64,000 nucleotides of DNA, taken from assembly GCA_018697195.1 (NCBI GenBank), contig CM031878.1, positions 63,973,732-64,037,731 of the forward strand, in the 5' to 3' direction. A program made the translations under genes and the position numbers. This DNA is from Certhia americana. Lineage: Eukaryota; Chordata; Aves; Passeriformes; Certhiidae. Under the pieces are notes generated by a model. It saw only the letters and a program-made list of their open reading frames with translations, was not told the origin of the DNA and made no database searches. This document shows positions 1-11,989 of this stretch, one piece after another (within the stretch, counting starts at the first letter, position 1; each line of letters begins with the position of its first letter).

Positions 1-290
1 GGGAGAAAAAAGAAAGGAGCGGAAAGGAAAGGAAAGGCGCGAAAGGAAGGAAAGGCGCGGAAAGGAAAGGCGCGGAAAGGCTGGAAAGGAAAGGCGCGGA
101 AAGGAAAGGCGCGGAAAGGAAAGGACGGAAAGGAAAGGAAAAAAGGAAAGTAAAGGAAAAGGGAAGGAAACGGAACGGAAAGGAAAGGAAAGGCAGGAAA
201 GGAAAGGAAAGGAAAGGAAAGGATATAAAGAAGGAAAGTAATGAAATAAAGAAATAAAGAATAAAGAAAGAATGAAAGTTAGTTAAAAGA
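1..290. repeat. GGAAA-based polypurine satellite-like repeat
   Basis: The + strand is almost purely purine. Units of GGAAAGGAAAGGCGC (about 15 bp) alternate with plain GGAAA pentamers up to about 240, then the tract decays into AAATAAAG-like units. The GGCGC variant is confined to about the first 120 bases. The repeat runs off the left edge, so its true length is unknown. It may be an expanded microsatellite or the end of a satellite array. Long homopurine tracts of this kind can adopt triplex DNA. Confidence 0.9.
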
Positions 291-521
291 ATGGAAGTTG
301 AGGAAGGAAGGAAGCATTGTCCGAATGGTGATGAAGAAAGGAAGGCAGATGCAGGAGGAAGGAAGGAAGGAAGTTGCACAAGGTGCACAAGTTTTGGAAG
401 GAGGAAAGGGAGAAAGAGTGAGTTAGGAAGGTCTGGATGGCCACAAGGTGTGGGAGGAAGGTGCAGAAGGCAGGAAGGTACAGAAGGGAGGAAGAGAGGG
501 AGGGAGGAAGGCAGGCATTGA
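291..521. repeat. GGAA/GGAG-rich purine tract
   Basis: This continues the strand-asymmetric purine richness, but with GGAAG and GGAGG units mixed with unique bases. Open frames here on either strand are low-complexity by-products of the repeat (Glu/Gly/Arg-rich on +, Ser/Phe/Leu-rich on -) and are not proposed as genes. Confidence 0.75.
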
Positions 522-3047
522 AAAATTTGGTGAACAATGCAAATAAAGCATGGCATGGCTATTTATAGGCAAAGGTAGAGTTCTAGAAAGGTCACTATAC
601 CAGCCTGAATTGGGATGGAGTCTGGAAACCGAAAAGGAAAAAAATTCAATCACAAATAAAATATCCAAGTCTTCAAGACTGTGGCAGACAGATGGTCACT
701 GGTTCATAAATATGCCAGTTTTGTGTGCATCATTGATAGCAAATAAAATCAGAAAAAGAACATTTCATTTGCTTTCTGTGAAAAACCAGCCAAATGTGCA
801 GAGAAAGCAGCTTTAGTTAAAATTTAAGGAGTTATTTATTTCTTTAATGTGAATATAAATATTTTTCTGATATTTTAAAATTCCTTAACAGATCATGCTT
901 GTCCAGTTTCATCAAAAGAGGCTACCTCCATATTATATATTCACTGACATCACTAGGCATGCTTTAGACATGGTGCCTGTAATCTCAACATTCACTCCTT
1001 GTTCACAAGTTATTTCTTTGTTGCACAATGTCTGGTACTATCATGATCTTCACTGTTTGTTCTTGCACACATATTAATCTATTTCTCAGGGAGAGTAATA
1101 TATTTTCTCAGGTTTGTTCTTGCACACATATTAATCTATTTCTCAGGGAGAGTAATATATTTTAAACTGTAACAGGACACACAGATGTCTCTCACAAATT
1201 GTTCTCAAACAATTCTAATTTTTTTCATGTTCTTTGGTTCAGATTAAAACTCTTTGTTGAAGAATTGTAGGACATTTTTTGCAGATTGTGTTTAAATCCA
1301 GGGCACACAGAATTGTGAGGATGAGTTGAGGTATAATGTTACATTTTTCTCCTGCCTGTAACTTTTTAATCAAAAAGAGGAATACACAGAGGAAAACACA
1401 CTTTTGAAGAGTTAAGTGGAGTATCTTCTGCTCACTTTTATCTAATGATATTAGAGGACCACAACAATGTTTTGTGTTGGCATATTAAGAACTAGGTGGA
1501 GTTAAAGTGCCAACATATGATGCTTAACTGTACAATATATTTCACCACAGTTTAGACCATAAATAACACTTCTGGCATTCTTGGATTTATTTAGCTGAAT
1601 TTTCCATGTTCTGGCCTTTAATGCCTAGGACAAAAACCTCACTTGGCTTTCAAATCTATGCTTCAATTTATATCTCTCAGGCTACACCAGCACCACTATT
1701 TCATCAAAGTGCTATTACAGATTCCTACAAAACACAAGCATTCCTTAACCATGAGGAACTGAAAGCATGATGTGAAAATACTCACTCTCATTAGCATGAC
1801 ATAACTGTTGTTAAATTGTTGTTAAACTGAGGTCTTGAAACTTGCACAGTATATATGCTATTCTTATTACTGTGGAATGTATTTCAAATTTTAATTAAAT
1901 TCAACTTGGTAATAGAATTTTAAGAAAGCCTCCTGGAATATGTTTTTTACCCAAGGAAGGTGTGATGTGAAGAGAACATTCTTTCACAAGTCTCTGAGAG
2001 ACTGTTTTGCACTGAGGCAGTGTTAATTATTTTGGCTTCTTAGTAAGTAGGGCATAGACACTCAAAGCTAGCTAACTAGCTAGGATGGAAGTTACAGGAA
2101 AGGTAATAGCAATTTCACATGCCTTCTGCTTTTGTGAGTGCTGACTGCTGCAATATCAGATGAGCTCCTCCTCACAAACCCTGATGTGATGTGCGGAGTT
2201 ACCATTCATAATGAGATCCATCAGCTCCAAGTTTTTTGTACTTCTATATAGAGTTTTTCCTTACAACACAGAAACATTATTCACTGATCAAAGACATACC
2301 TATGTGGACTTAGTTTTGAAAATACCCTTGTACAGTATGCCCTGATACAATAAATTTACAGCTCCCCAGCAGGTGTTTATTTCATATCAACCAGAAAAAC
2401 CACTATTTATAGCTTTGTTGTAAAGTACACGTTCAATTAATGTATATTGCTCAACTATTCACTGCTTGTGTGTACCCTGTTTAATTCTGTCATTCAATAC
2501 AGCAGTCATATGGAGGAATTATGCAAAGTAATTGGGATACTCTGGTCCACATGGCTGGTAAGTTGACACAGGCTGTTCATGGTGCACCTGTATACACAAG
2601 AAGAAACTAAGGATGTGGATTACCAATTCCTTATATAATAGTCTTGAAGAATGAACAGGATATTGACAGAGTGAGAATTAGCCTAAACACTCTTCTTCCT
2701 CCTTGTCTGCACATCCAAATCAACAGTTTTCCTGAAATCTTACCCCTTTTTAGCTGTGGGTCCAGCTCTGTATTAACTGATCCATCCTGACTATTTAAAT
2801 ATTTCAATAAAATAAAAGGACTAAAATATCCCAAGCTGGATTCAGTGTACCCCAAAGATGAAAAACATCATTTCAGAGGTGGGTTTGCATATTTTCAAGA
2901 AAAGAAATGTCCCTTCCAATGTATCACAACGTCTTGCAATAAACCTCATTAACATCCAGACTATAAACCCAGCTAAGGATAGATCAGATATGTATTGAAT
3001 TAGCAATAAGATAATAATCATTAGACAGTGAGCACATTCTTTTCTAC
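522..3047. other. AT-rich stretch with no recognised gene
   Basis: I see no coding exon, RNA gene or recognisable mobile element. The only structured item is the direct duplication annotated at 1056-1163. Short open frames (88 codons or fewer) have no recognisable domain. Confidence 0.6.
1056..1163. repeat. Two-copy direct duplication, 51-bp unit, period 57
   Basis: Positions 1056-1106 and 1113-1163 are identical by eye, starting TTTGTTCTTGCACAC and ending AGTAATATATTTT. They are separated by the 6 bases CTCAGG. CTCAGG also occurs inside each unit (TTTCTCAGGGAG), so slippage or template switching at that hexamer is a plausible origin. The lack of divergence suggests a recent event. Confidence 0.95.
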
Positions 3048-3052
3048 ACAGA

Positions 3053-3658
3053 TGTCCTGGTTTAGGGCAAGTTTGGGGAGAAACTCCCAAATGGGCCCTT
3101 TCAGAGTGCAAATCCCCACGGCCCCTCCCCACCCCCACTGGTTCGGGGAGGATTCCTCGGAGGGAAGTGGAAAGAAACCTGTTTATTTAACAGACAGAGC
3201 ACCCCCCAACACACAAGATGAACAATAGTGGATCACCATTCTGAGGAGATAAATTCAGACAGTCTCTCTTTGGGGAGTGGTCACTCTGTTGTTGGTCTCT
3301 CCAGCGCTGGGCAGGCTGCTGCAGGACACAGAGTGCAGACTCTCGGTGTTTCCCAGGTCCCAGTCCAGAGCAGGCTTGAATGATTCCATGAAAGGAGAGA
3401 GGAAAAAAACAGTCCGGAGGAATCTTGGACTGTCTAACTAAAGAGCTAAGCAGAAGCAAAAGCAAGCAAGCAAAGCAGCAAAGCAGCAGCAAAAGCAGCA
3501 GCAAAAGCAGCACACTGTGTCTGTGTCCCTCCGACTATTATCCTCACGCTTATAACAAAACCAAAACAAAACTTCCCCAAGCCAGTCTTGAAGAACATCT
3601 CCAGCCCAAACACAACAGACGATTGGGGATACAAGCCTCACAACTTCACCACAGGACA
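3053..3658 (-). mobile_element. Solo ERV LTR with 5-bp target duplication
   Basis: The 606-bp element begins TGTCCTGGTTTAG and ends ACCACAGGACA, giving the 7-bp terminal inverted repeat TGTCCTG/CAGGACA with canonical TG...CA ends. It is flanked by the perfect 5-bp duplication ACAGA (3048-3052 and 3659-3663). The minus strand reads as the sense strand: AATAAA is at 3182-3187 and a TATA-like GTTATAAG at 3549-3556. A CAG/AGC-rich tract lies at about 3460-3515. No internal retroviral sequence adjoins it, so it is a solo LTR left by LTR-LTR recombination. A 5-bp duplication fits ERVL-type elements. I do not know the named subfamily. Confidence 0.88.
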
Positions 3659-3663
3659 ACAGA

Positions 3664-6600
3664 TAAGGGAAAGATCATGATGAAATTGTTGAATTCATTA
3701 AAAATTTAGTCAGCAAGTAATTTTCAAAGGCTGAGTACAAAGAAGGCTATTTCATAGTATTCCACCAGTATGCACTTTGCTTTAGACTCCAGAAGTGAAC
3801 TGAGATTAAAAGTGAAGGTCTCACAAGTGAATCCAAATCCACAAACCAAAAGCTAGAACAGCTGGGTAGCAAAGCACTTAAAAAAATGTATTTAAATATC
3901 CAGGAACAGGAGTCATAGTAGGTCGAAGACTGAAGGCATTTTTCTGGTGGTATTACAAAGTAAACAGGTTTCATTAAAATATATACTGCAAAAACTCTGA
4001 TTAATGTCAGAGCAGTCCCAAAACCAAAAAGCAAAACTTACGATGGGAAGAGTCTAGCAGGCAATAGCCAAAGGAGTCTGAGTAATGACATAATATTTAC
4101 AGAACACTATTCTTTTAAAGGGATGTAAACAAAACCCTGACACTTCTTTATTTTCTTTTTCCCTTCTCATTTTGTTTATCTTAGTCAATATAGCAGGGCT
4201 GGAGTAACAGTACTGTATTTGGACACCATAGCTTAGTGCTTAACTCAAAGTTAAGTCTAAAGAAATGAGGCACACGTAAGAACATTGTAAATAAACTGTG
4301 AGGAAACATTGAACTAGGTTAAAAAAAAAAAAGCCTATAAGTGGTGGCAGAATCTCATTATCTCATTATTTTCTACATAAAAATATAAAGATTTCTATTT
4401 TATAGAAGCTTTAATGTGAAGAATGTAAATAATAGTTGTTCTTTCTGTCCACTAAAGGTACATTGCACTCACAGTAATGGTTACAGGGAACAGGGAAGAA
4501 ATGGAATTGTAGCTCCAGTTATGCTATGCTATGTTATCAAAATGCCAGAGAATAAAGAAATCCCATGCTCCTGTTACTTAAGAGGGAAGTTGTACATGAG
4601 TACGCTGTTAGCAAACAGCTTGTCCTTTGAAATGCATCGGTCAGGTGCATGATTTCAAAGCAGGGACCACTGGTTAGATAAATTGTGTCACTTTATATAT
4701 CCTCTTTCACTTTCCTTTGTCTCCTAGATTGTTACTCTTTACTGCTTTCATCCCACTATCTCACCTGCCCTTTTATTATATCCAAATTTAGGTAATTACA
4801 TTACAGTTGTTTCAACAATTCACTTTAGCACGACTTTGCATAGCCACTTTTGGGTTTTTTTGAGCTCTATTGGGGATTTTGGTTTGCCTTTTCTATGTTG
4901 TGTGGCCATTTCTCATACTTTTAAATCATCCGGGTTAGTCATCCATATGGATATTATCTTCTTTTTTAATTCAGGAAGGATCTGTCTCGTTGGCATAGAT
5001 ATATAGGAAAAATAGGCCTTTGTTCACATAGCAGCCAACTTATTTGATAATATAAATTTTCTTTAAGACTTAGATAAATCTTTTTGACAAAAAGTTAGAC
5101 AACAGTGCAACTGGCTATAGAGGGAGTTTGCTGAACTGATATAACTGAAAATTATTCAAGTATTTTAAAATGTTTATTGATTCATACTTATCCTACTTTC
5201 AAAAATGATCAAAAATCCTTTCAAGACTATAACTCTATGGTTATAATTATAAGATCTAACATTTGATACAGAAAAGCAGCTTTATTATATTAAATTACCA
5301 AGCATACTTTTCAATACTCCTTTTTTCCCATTTAAATTCTTTAAAATGGGTTTTTGAAGAAAAGTTTCATTTTTCCCTAACTGTGCAAAGAGATACAATT
5401 GATATAATTCTCTTTGGGTGTTGCTATGTTTACAATATATGCAAGTGAGGTATTTCATAAAGAGTTAAAATCCTACTTTTTAGGGCACACATTAGAGTGC
5501 AATAAAATAATAAGGAAACAAACTGTAAGAAACACAGATGGTATGTCTTGTTCAGATCACCATATTTACTGCATAGACCATAATTAAGTTACTGAAACAG
5601 ATGTGCCCACTGCACATAGCATAACCCCTATTTCCCCTCATCCATTAATACTGTCAAGTGGACAGATGAATAACAGGCACCTGAGTTTCTTTCTAGAACT
5701 GATAGAAACTAAGAAGATGTAATTTACTGTGGCTAGTCAACTTATCTAAAATATGGAGTTAGTTATAGTAGTTTGACCGAGTGCTACTGAACATCCTACA
5801 CTTCATATTTGTTAGCTGGTCTGTACCAGCTGGTACAAGCAAATTGGCTTGCAATTGCCTGTACAGTGTACCAAGCTACCTCCAAATTCTTCTCACTGTG
5901 ATGATGGGAAACAGATGGCTCAAAGTTTTCAGTTAAAACTGTTTTGACAGAAAACTGATTTTCAGCAGAGTAATTCTTGTTTGTGTGAAAAATGTCTGCT
6001 TCCTGTGGAAAATCTCATCATTTTGTCTATAAAAAAACAGCTCTCCAAACATGATGATACAGAATATTTTCCTATAGAAGTCCACAAAGCTGAGACATAG
6101 GATTTATTGTGCAAATGCTTTGTATGCTCAAACTTCTGTTTGGGCCAGATCTCCCAGATGGATTATATCTTCTATGATGCAGTAAAATTTTGTCAAGTCT
6201 TCACTCGTTGAAAGTGAAAAGTCTGTAGAATGACATGAAACAAAACATTTGCTGAGGGACTTCAGCTGATAGAAAATAATGTATGCCAAAAATACTTCAA
6301 CAGCACTTTTCATAGATTGATTGAGCACTTGCATATCAACACTCCACCCTCTGCTATTTCCCCATATATTATTTTTTGTTAAAGCTGCCCTTGTACGGCC
6401 CATATTCCAGAAATATATATTTGCCAGTTGAAGAGAAATACTGGTTCCTGCTTTAGAAAGAGCCTTCTGTCTTTCCTCCTATGCACATTTGCATTTCCTT
6501 TGTTTTAAAAAAATATGACTGCTGTTCTTACATAAGTGTGTGATTTGTAGATGGATGAGAAGTAGGCTCTATAAAATTATACATATTATAATTCTGCTTT

Positions 6601-7377
6601 AGTTTCCTGAAATCAAGCCTAATTCTAAAGACTTTCATTCTGCATGTTTTCTACTCATTCTTCCATTCTCAACAACCTTCTCTTGTTGCACTGATACAGT
6701 CAGCAGGTTTGAGATTTGAATTAGAGACAATGGCAAACAATGATTATTTATTATTTGCTTTTAATTTTAAAAAACAAAATTTGACATTTCTTTTCAGCTA
6801 GTATATTCATAAGTAAATTATTTAAGAGATATTGGTATAAAGATGAGAGAAAGCACAATCTGGTAGCTCATCTACGTAGTCAAAGAAGATTCCTTTCTTT
6901 TCTGATTTATGTGACCTGTTGCACCAATAAGACTTTAAACACCATTTCCCCAGAATGTTTCAGTGACATCCTAGCATATGTAAAAGAAAATCAAGCACTC
7001 TATTCCTACAAGCCAATAAACTTGCTGAAATATTTTATTTAGAATTGTATATCCTCTAAAACTAAATTTGCTAAAGAAATGGAGAATGAAAAATCAATAA
7101 TCTTCCCAATACATGTTTCTTCATGAACTTTCAGTAACCTATGCACAGGTAGATATGAAATATCTTAGGAGATTAGGTTAGTATTAGTATTTTTTTCATA
7201 GGATAACAAATTAGGATATTGAGGGAAAAATTGAGAACAGGTGGAATACATTTAGACTGTTTTCATTTTATTACATGTACAAGGAATTTCAATTGTGAAT
7301 TTAAAAGTCTTTTTAACTGGTTTGCTTGTTCCAGTCAAATATATAAATTTGATGTCAAATGTTTTTAGTCAACCAGA
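3664..7377. other. AT-rich stretch with no recognised gene
   Basis: No coding exon, RNA gene or confident repeat family is visible. Contents are an A-run at about 4321-4332 and a palindrome cluster at about 5820-5880 (annotated separately). Frames of up to 95 codons on either strand have no recognisable domain. Confidence 0.6.
5822..5837. repeat. Perfect 16-bp palindrome TGTACCAGCTGGTACA
   Basis: The sequence equals its own reverse complement over 16 bases, centred on the E-box/PvuII core CAGCTG. Within the next 50 bases follow a CAAGC...GCTTG hairpin, the 8-bp palindrome GCAATTGC and GTACAGTGTAC. The clustering is more than expected for unstructured DNA, but I see no transposon around it. 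Confidence 0.9.
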
Positions 7378-7424
7378 AATAGATGTATTCATCACTGAAT
7401 GGAATAGATGTATTCATCACTGAA
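7378..7424. repeat. Two-copy direct duplication, 22-bp unit, period 25
   Basis: Positions 7378-7399 and 7403-7424 are identical (AATAGATGTATTCATC...CTGAA), separated by TGG. It lies about 31 bases before the LTR that starts at 7456 and is outside that LTR's target duplication, so it is a separate local event. Confidence 0.92.
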
Positions 7425-7455
7425 AGACGGTATAAGAGGACAATACCAAACCATC

Positions 7456-8023
7456 TGTAGCAAGTTGACCCTGGCTGAGCAACAGATGCTTACCCACTAA
7501 GTTGCTCTATCACTGCCTTTCCCAATGGGACAGGGCAGAGAATAAGATGGAGAAAAACCTTCAGGGTGAGATAAGGCAGTTTTATTACAGTAAAATTAAA
7601 AAATAAGCAGAGATCTCTGCATGCACATGAGCTAAAGAGGAAAAAAAGTCAGTCTCTACTTCCCATCAGCAGTGATGTTCAGGAAGCAGGGATTCAGCAT
7701 GCATAACAGTTCCTCTGGAAGGCAAACACTGAAAAACTCATGAAAGCTCCCTCTGCCTCCTTTCCCCCTTAGCTTATATATAGGAGCTGACATTATATGG
7801 TATGGGAATATCCCTTTGGCTAATTTGGGTCAGCTGGCCTGGTTGTGTCCCCTCCTGGGATCTTGCCCACTCCCATCCCCTTTGGTGGGGGAAGGAATGT
7901 CAGAAGGACAGTGCTGCTCAGTAGTAGCTGTAACACTGGTCTGTTATCAATATCCTTCCAGCTACCAATGCAAAGCACAGCACTGTGAGGGCTGTGAACT
8001 TCACCTCAGTCAGACCCAATACA
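7456..8023 (-). mobile_element. ERVL-type solo LTR, minus strand
   Basis: The element runs from TGTAGCAAGTTGACC to GACCCAATACA on the + strand (568 bp, TG...CA). The minus strand is sense: a TATA box (TATATATAA on the minus strand) is at 7774-7782 and AATAAA at 7581-7586. Flanks CCATC (7451-7455) and CCAAC (8024-8028) look like a 5-bp target duplication with one mismatch. The U3 order (GACCCAAA...GGGATATTCC-like block, ACATCA-like block, TATA) parallels the LTRs at 35016 and 37630, so it belongs to that avian ERVL-like group, although its 3' end (CTTGCTACA) differs. No internal region adjoins it. Confidence 0.82.
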
Positions 8024-8553
8024 CCAACAAAACAAAACTAAGTCAGAACCAAAAAACCTCATATTATTATTCTTAGGGTAGATTTTTAAAGTTCAGCTGT
8101 TACCACCAGAAATTTTAAGACAAACTCAGACTGTCATTTTCTCATCTTCTTGCTTTAATTATTTATTTCATGAGCAAATATATTTGCATAAATTAGGCTA
8201 GTTTTCAAGTAATACAAGCAGAAAACCAAATTCAGTATTTGTTGAATATGATTTATATGATTCTTGTCAGTATGTAAGTTACAATTCGACTATATTAGGA
8301 TAAAGCATGATACTTCTTCCATCTTTGCAGCAAGTTCACTGAGCAATATTAGTTTTGTAAAGTGTCTTGTTCATCCTATGTCAACTTCTACTTCATTCCA
8401 GTAAAACTGTTATTAGGACTAACTGCAGTGTAGGTTGAATTCTCATGAAAAAAAAAAAAAAGCTATCGACTTCTTTTATTTTATTTCTCCAGGAAAATTG
8501 TGGATTAGATCATATCCATTGCTAGGTGACAGGACCAGTAGGATGAACAGCTC
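8024..8553. other. Spacer between LTR and CR1, nothing recognised
   Basis: This AT-rich sequence of about 530 bp includes a 13-base A-run near 8450. I see no gene or repeat family in it. Confidence 0.6.
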
Positions 8554-8891
8554 AATCACAGAATCACAGAATGAGCTAGGTTGGAAAAGACCTTGAAGAT
8601 ATTAGTCCAGCCTATGACCGAATACCTCCTCATCAACTAAACCATGGCACTGAGTGCCACATCCAATCTTTTTTTAAACATGTCCAGGGATGGTGACTCT
8701 ACCACCTCCCTGGGCAGACAGTTCCATTGCCCAGTCATTCTTTCAGTGAAGAATTTTTTTCCTCACATCTAATCTAAGATTCCCCTGGTGCAGTATAAAA
8801 CTGTGTTCTCTCATTCTGTCAGTGGTTGTCTGGGAGAGCAGACCAGCCTCCACCTAACTACAACCACAAATTGTAGTTCAGGAATTGCAAT

Positions 8892-9381
8892 TCACCAATT
8901 GCAATTCAGGAAATTGTAGAGAGTGATAAGGTCACCCCTGAGTCCCCTTTTCTCCAGGCTAAACACCCCCAGCTCTCTCAGTCGTTCTTCATAAGGCTTG
9001 TGTTCCAAGCCCCTCACCAGCCTCGTTACCCTCCTCTGGATGTGCTCAAGTGTCTCAACATCGTTCCCAAAGTAGGGAGCTGGACACAGCACTCGAGGTG
9101 TGGCCTCACCAGTGCCGAATATAGGGGAAGAATGATCTCCCTGCTCCTGCTGGCCACACCATCCCTGATACAGGCCAGGATGCTGTTGGTCTTCTTGTCA
9201 CCAGGGCACACTGCTGGCTCATGTTCATCTGTCTGTCAACCAGCACCCCCAGCTCCCTTTCCACCCCGGCACTGTCCAGCCACACCGTCCCCAGTCTATA
9301 ATGTTGCAGGGGATTACTGTACAGGACCTGGCACTTGGACTTATTAAACTTCATCTTGTTGGACTCTGCCCATCCATCCAA
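8892..9381 (-). pseudogene. CR1 ORF2 C-terminal region, broken
   Basis: Three overlapping frames carry one protein split by frameshifts. From N to C, 9106-9381 holds the WAESNKMKFNKSKCQVL and [10 protein letters not shown] blocks. 9026-9211 holds [13 protein letters not shown]. 8892-9092 holds [19 protein letters not shown], the [18 protein letters not shown] block and the terminal [12 protein letters not shown]. This order and these motifs are typical of the end of CR1 ORF2, after the reverse-transcriptase palm. Not functional. Confidence 0.92.
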
Positions 9382-9439
9382 CTATTCCAGGTCTCTCTGC
9401 AGAGCCCTCCTACCTTCCAAAAGATGAACACATGCTCCC

Positions 9440-9830
9440 AGCTTAAGTGTTGTCTGCACATTTACTGATGGAAGACTCAATCCTCCCATCCAGATTATCC
9501 ATGAAGATGTTAAATAGGACTGGCCCCAGCACAGATCCCTGGGGGCACACCACTGGTGACTGGCTGTCAGCTGGATGCAGCACCATTCACCACCACTCTC
9601 TGGGCCTGGCCATCCAGACAGTTCTTAAGCCAGCAGAGAGTGCCCCTGTCCAAGCCATGGGCTGCAGCTTTTCCAGGAGTATGCTGTGGGAAACAGTGTC
9701 AAAAGCCTTGCTGAACTCCAGGTACATCCACAGCCTCTCCTGCATCCACCAGGTGGGTTACTTGGTCATAGAAGGAGATCAGGTTGGCCAGGCAGTATCC
9801 ACCTCTCCTAAATCCATGCTGGCTGGGTTC
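9440..9830 (-). pseudogene. CR1 reverse-transcriptase core, catalytic residues lost
   Basis: The minus strand of 9689-9722 reads LEFSKAFDTVS, the RT motif A region. The first acidic position, normally Asp in CR1 (LDFSKAFD), is Glu. Further on (about 9500-9560) it reads [14 protein letters not shown], motif B. At 9448-9460 it reads ADN where motif C should be ADD, followed at once by a stop. Loss of the second motif C aspartate and the stop make the enzyme dead. A frameshift lies just before motif A. The open frame on the opposite strand over 9447-9833 is a shadow. Confidence 0.85.
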
Positions 9831-10549
9831 TGACCCCCTGGCCATGCTATAGATGCCATGTGATGGCACTCAAGATGATCTGTTCCTGAACCTTACCACG
9901 TATTGAGGTCAGGCTGACTCGCCGTCTGACTGCCTCCTCCTGGGTAACAGGGGGCCTATTCTGCTCCTTGATGTCAGCCCAGGAGGACAGTTGTCCCGAG
10001 GGAAACCTGTATTTCTGTTGAAAACTGAGGGAAAAGAGGTGTTAATTACTTCTGCCTTTTCCTCATCTTAGTTACTGAATTTCGTTCCATGTATCTTTCC
10101 ATAATAGAGAATGGAGGTTGTCCTTGCCCTTCCTTTTGCCATTAGTGTAGTATAAAAATATTTTTATTGTCCTTCACAGAAATGGCCAGATTGTGCTCTA
10201 ACTGGGCTTTTATCTCTCTAGTTTTTTTTTCCAATAACCAATAAGTTGACCTAGCAACTCCCTCAAGCATTTCCAAAGGTGATACACTCTCTTTTTTTTC
10301 CCCTACTTCCTTCAAAAGCTGCTTTTCCATCCAGGCTGCTTGTTTTCCTCATCAGCTCATCTTTTTGGCACATAGGGACAGTCTGCTCCTATGCCCTCAA
10401 GATCTGTTTTGAAGCACACTTGTCCTTCCTGGACTGCTTTGTTTTTAAGGGCTGCTTCCCAAGATAATCTCCAAAAAAGTCTCTTAAATAGGCTGAGGTC
10501 TACTCTCTGGAAGTCCAGTGTGAAAGTTTTATTGATGCCCCTCCTTTTT

Positions 10550-11008
10550 TTACCAAATATTGAAAACTTCTAGTTTCATGATTGCTGTGCCCCAGACAAC
10601 CTCCAACCAGCCCATCTCTGTTTGCATCAGCAGGTCTAGTGTAGTCCCTCTCCTGGCAGGCTCGCTCAAGGCTGTGACAAGAAGTTGTCCTCCATACCCT
10701 AAAAACTTCCTAAACTGCCTCTTCTCTACTGTGTTGAGGTCCCAGCAGATGTCTGGTAGGTCAAAGTCACCTACAAGAACAAGACATGGCAATCTTGAAA
10801 CATCCTCCAGCTGCTTGTAGAATAAGTCATTCACCTTTTCTTCCTGGCTGGGTGGTCTATAACAGGCTCCCAACAGGATGTCAGCCTTCTTGGCCTTTCC
10901 CTGATTGCTACATGTAGGCATACACATATACATGTAGTTTAATCTGAATTTCCATGGAATCGAGAACCTCTCTAATATGAAGAGCCACCCCTCCACCTCT
11001 TCTCCCAC
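10550..11008 (-). pseudogene. CR1 endonuclease domain fragment
   Basis: This 152-codon frame is the best-preserved piece of the element. It contains GACYRPPSQEE (residues about 47-57), then LVGDFDLPDICWDLN (the GDFN-P-D-W motif of LINE apurinic-type endonucleases, with N changed to D), then TTLDLLM. After residue about 135 the frame slips. Reading one base over gives GHSNHE where CR1 has SDHE, so the catalytic Asp of SDH is also Asn. The region corresponds to the C-terminal two-thirds of the endonuclease. The first 30 or so residues before the CYRPP block look out of frame. Confidence 0.9.
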
Positions 11009-11989
11009 TCCTGTCTCTTCTCAAGAGCTTGGAGCCATCCATTTCAATGCTCCAATTATGTGACTTATCCCACCACATTTCTGTGACAGAAACTGTCAGA
11101 GTCTCTCTTGCTGTACCATGACTTCCAGCTCCACTTGTTTGTTACCCACATGTTAAAGTTCATGCACTTCAACTAGGCTGCTGATTTTGCCCCTGACTCT
11201 GGTTTACCACCCTTAGGCTTGTTTCTAGAGAGCCCAGCTGTATCCCCCTCCCTATCTGAACCTAGCCCTCTCAATGAGTTCTGCCAATTCATGGGCTAGA
11301 ATGCTTTTGCCTTAACCAAGATGGAGCCCATTTGGTCCCAGCAGGTCAGATGCCAAAATTTGCCCCAAGATCAAAGAACCCAAAATTCTGCTGTTACACC
11401 AGCCTTTAAACCACTTGTTGATTAATGTGGGTTTTCCTGTTCCTTTCACCATTTGTTTCTGCCAATGAAGAGTCTCAGCAGAACACCACCTTTACTCCTG
11501 CCCCATTAACCACTCAACCCAGACCCCTGAAGTCCCTTTTAATTGCACTTACACTCCTCTTTTCAATCTTATCACTGCCAGCTGGAGTATCAGCTGTGGT
11601 TAATAATCAGAGGGACGAATCAGCCCAGGGAGTCTCCTGGTGACATGCCTTACCCAGGCCCCAGGGAAGCAGCACACCTCTCTGTGGGATGGGTTCAGTC
11701 AACATAAAGGGCACTCTGTTCCCCTCAGAAGGGAGTCACGCACTACAACTACACTTCTTTACTTTTTAATGCTAGAGGCATCTCTCTGACAGATGAAGGG
11801 TAATTGGGAGTCTCACTGGGCAGATCATTTTCTTCTGTGTCATCGGGCCGACCCTCTGGATTCTGGCCCCCACCTATTCTGAAGTGGCACCTGGGTAGAT
11901 GACAGGGTTGAGAGTGATTACCTCTCCGAGGAGGGACCCATTTCCACTCCTCCTCATCAACTAGGTCTCCTCCTACTGCCTGATGGTAG

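Noticed and set aside
3438..3709. Ser/Lys/Gln-rich and Cys/Ala/Leu-rich frames over AGC-rich DNA
   Set aside because: They are products of the AGC-rich tract inside the solo LTR at 3053-3658.
9000..9833. Plus-strand frames of 115 and 128 codons
   Set aside because: They are shadows of the minus-strand CR1 ORF2.
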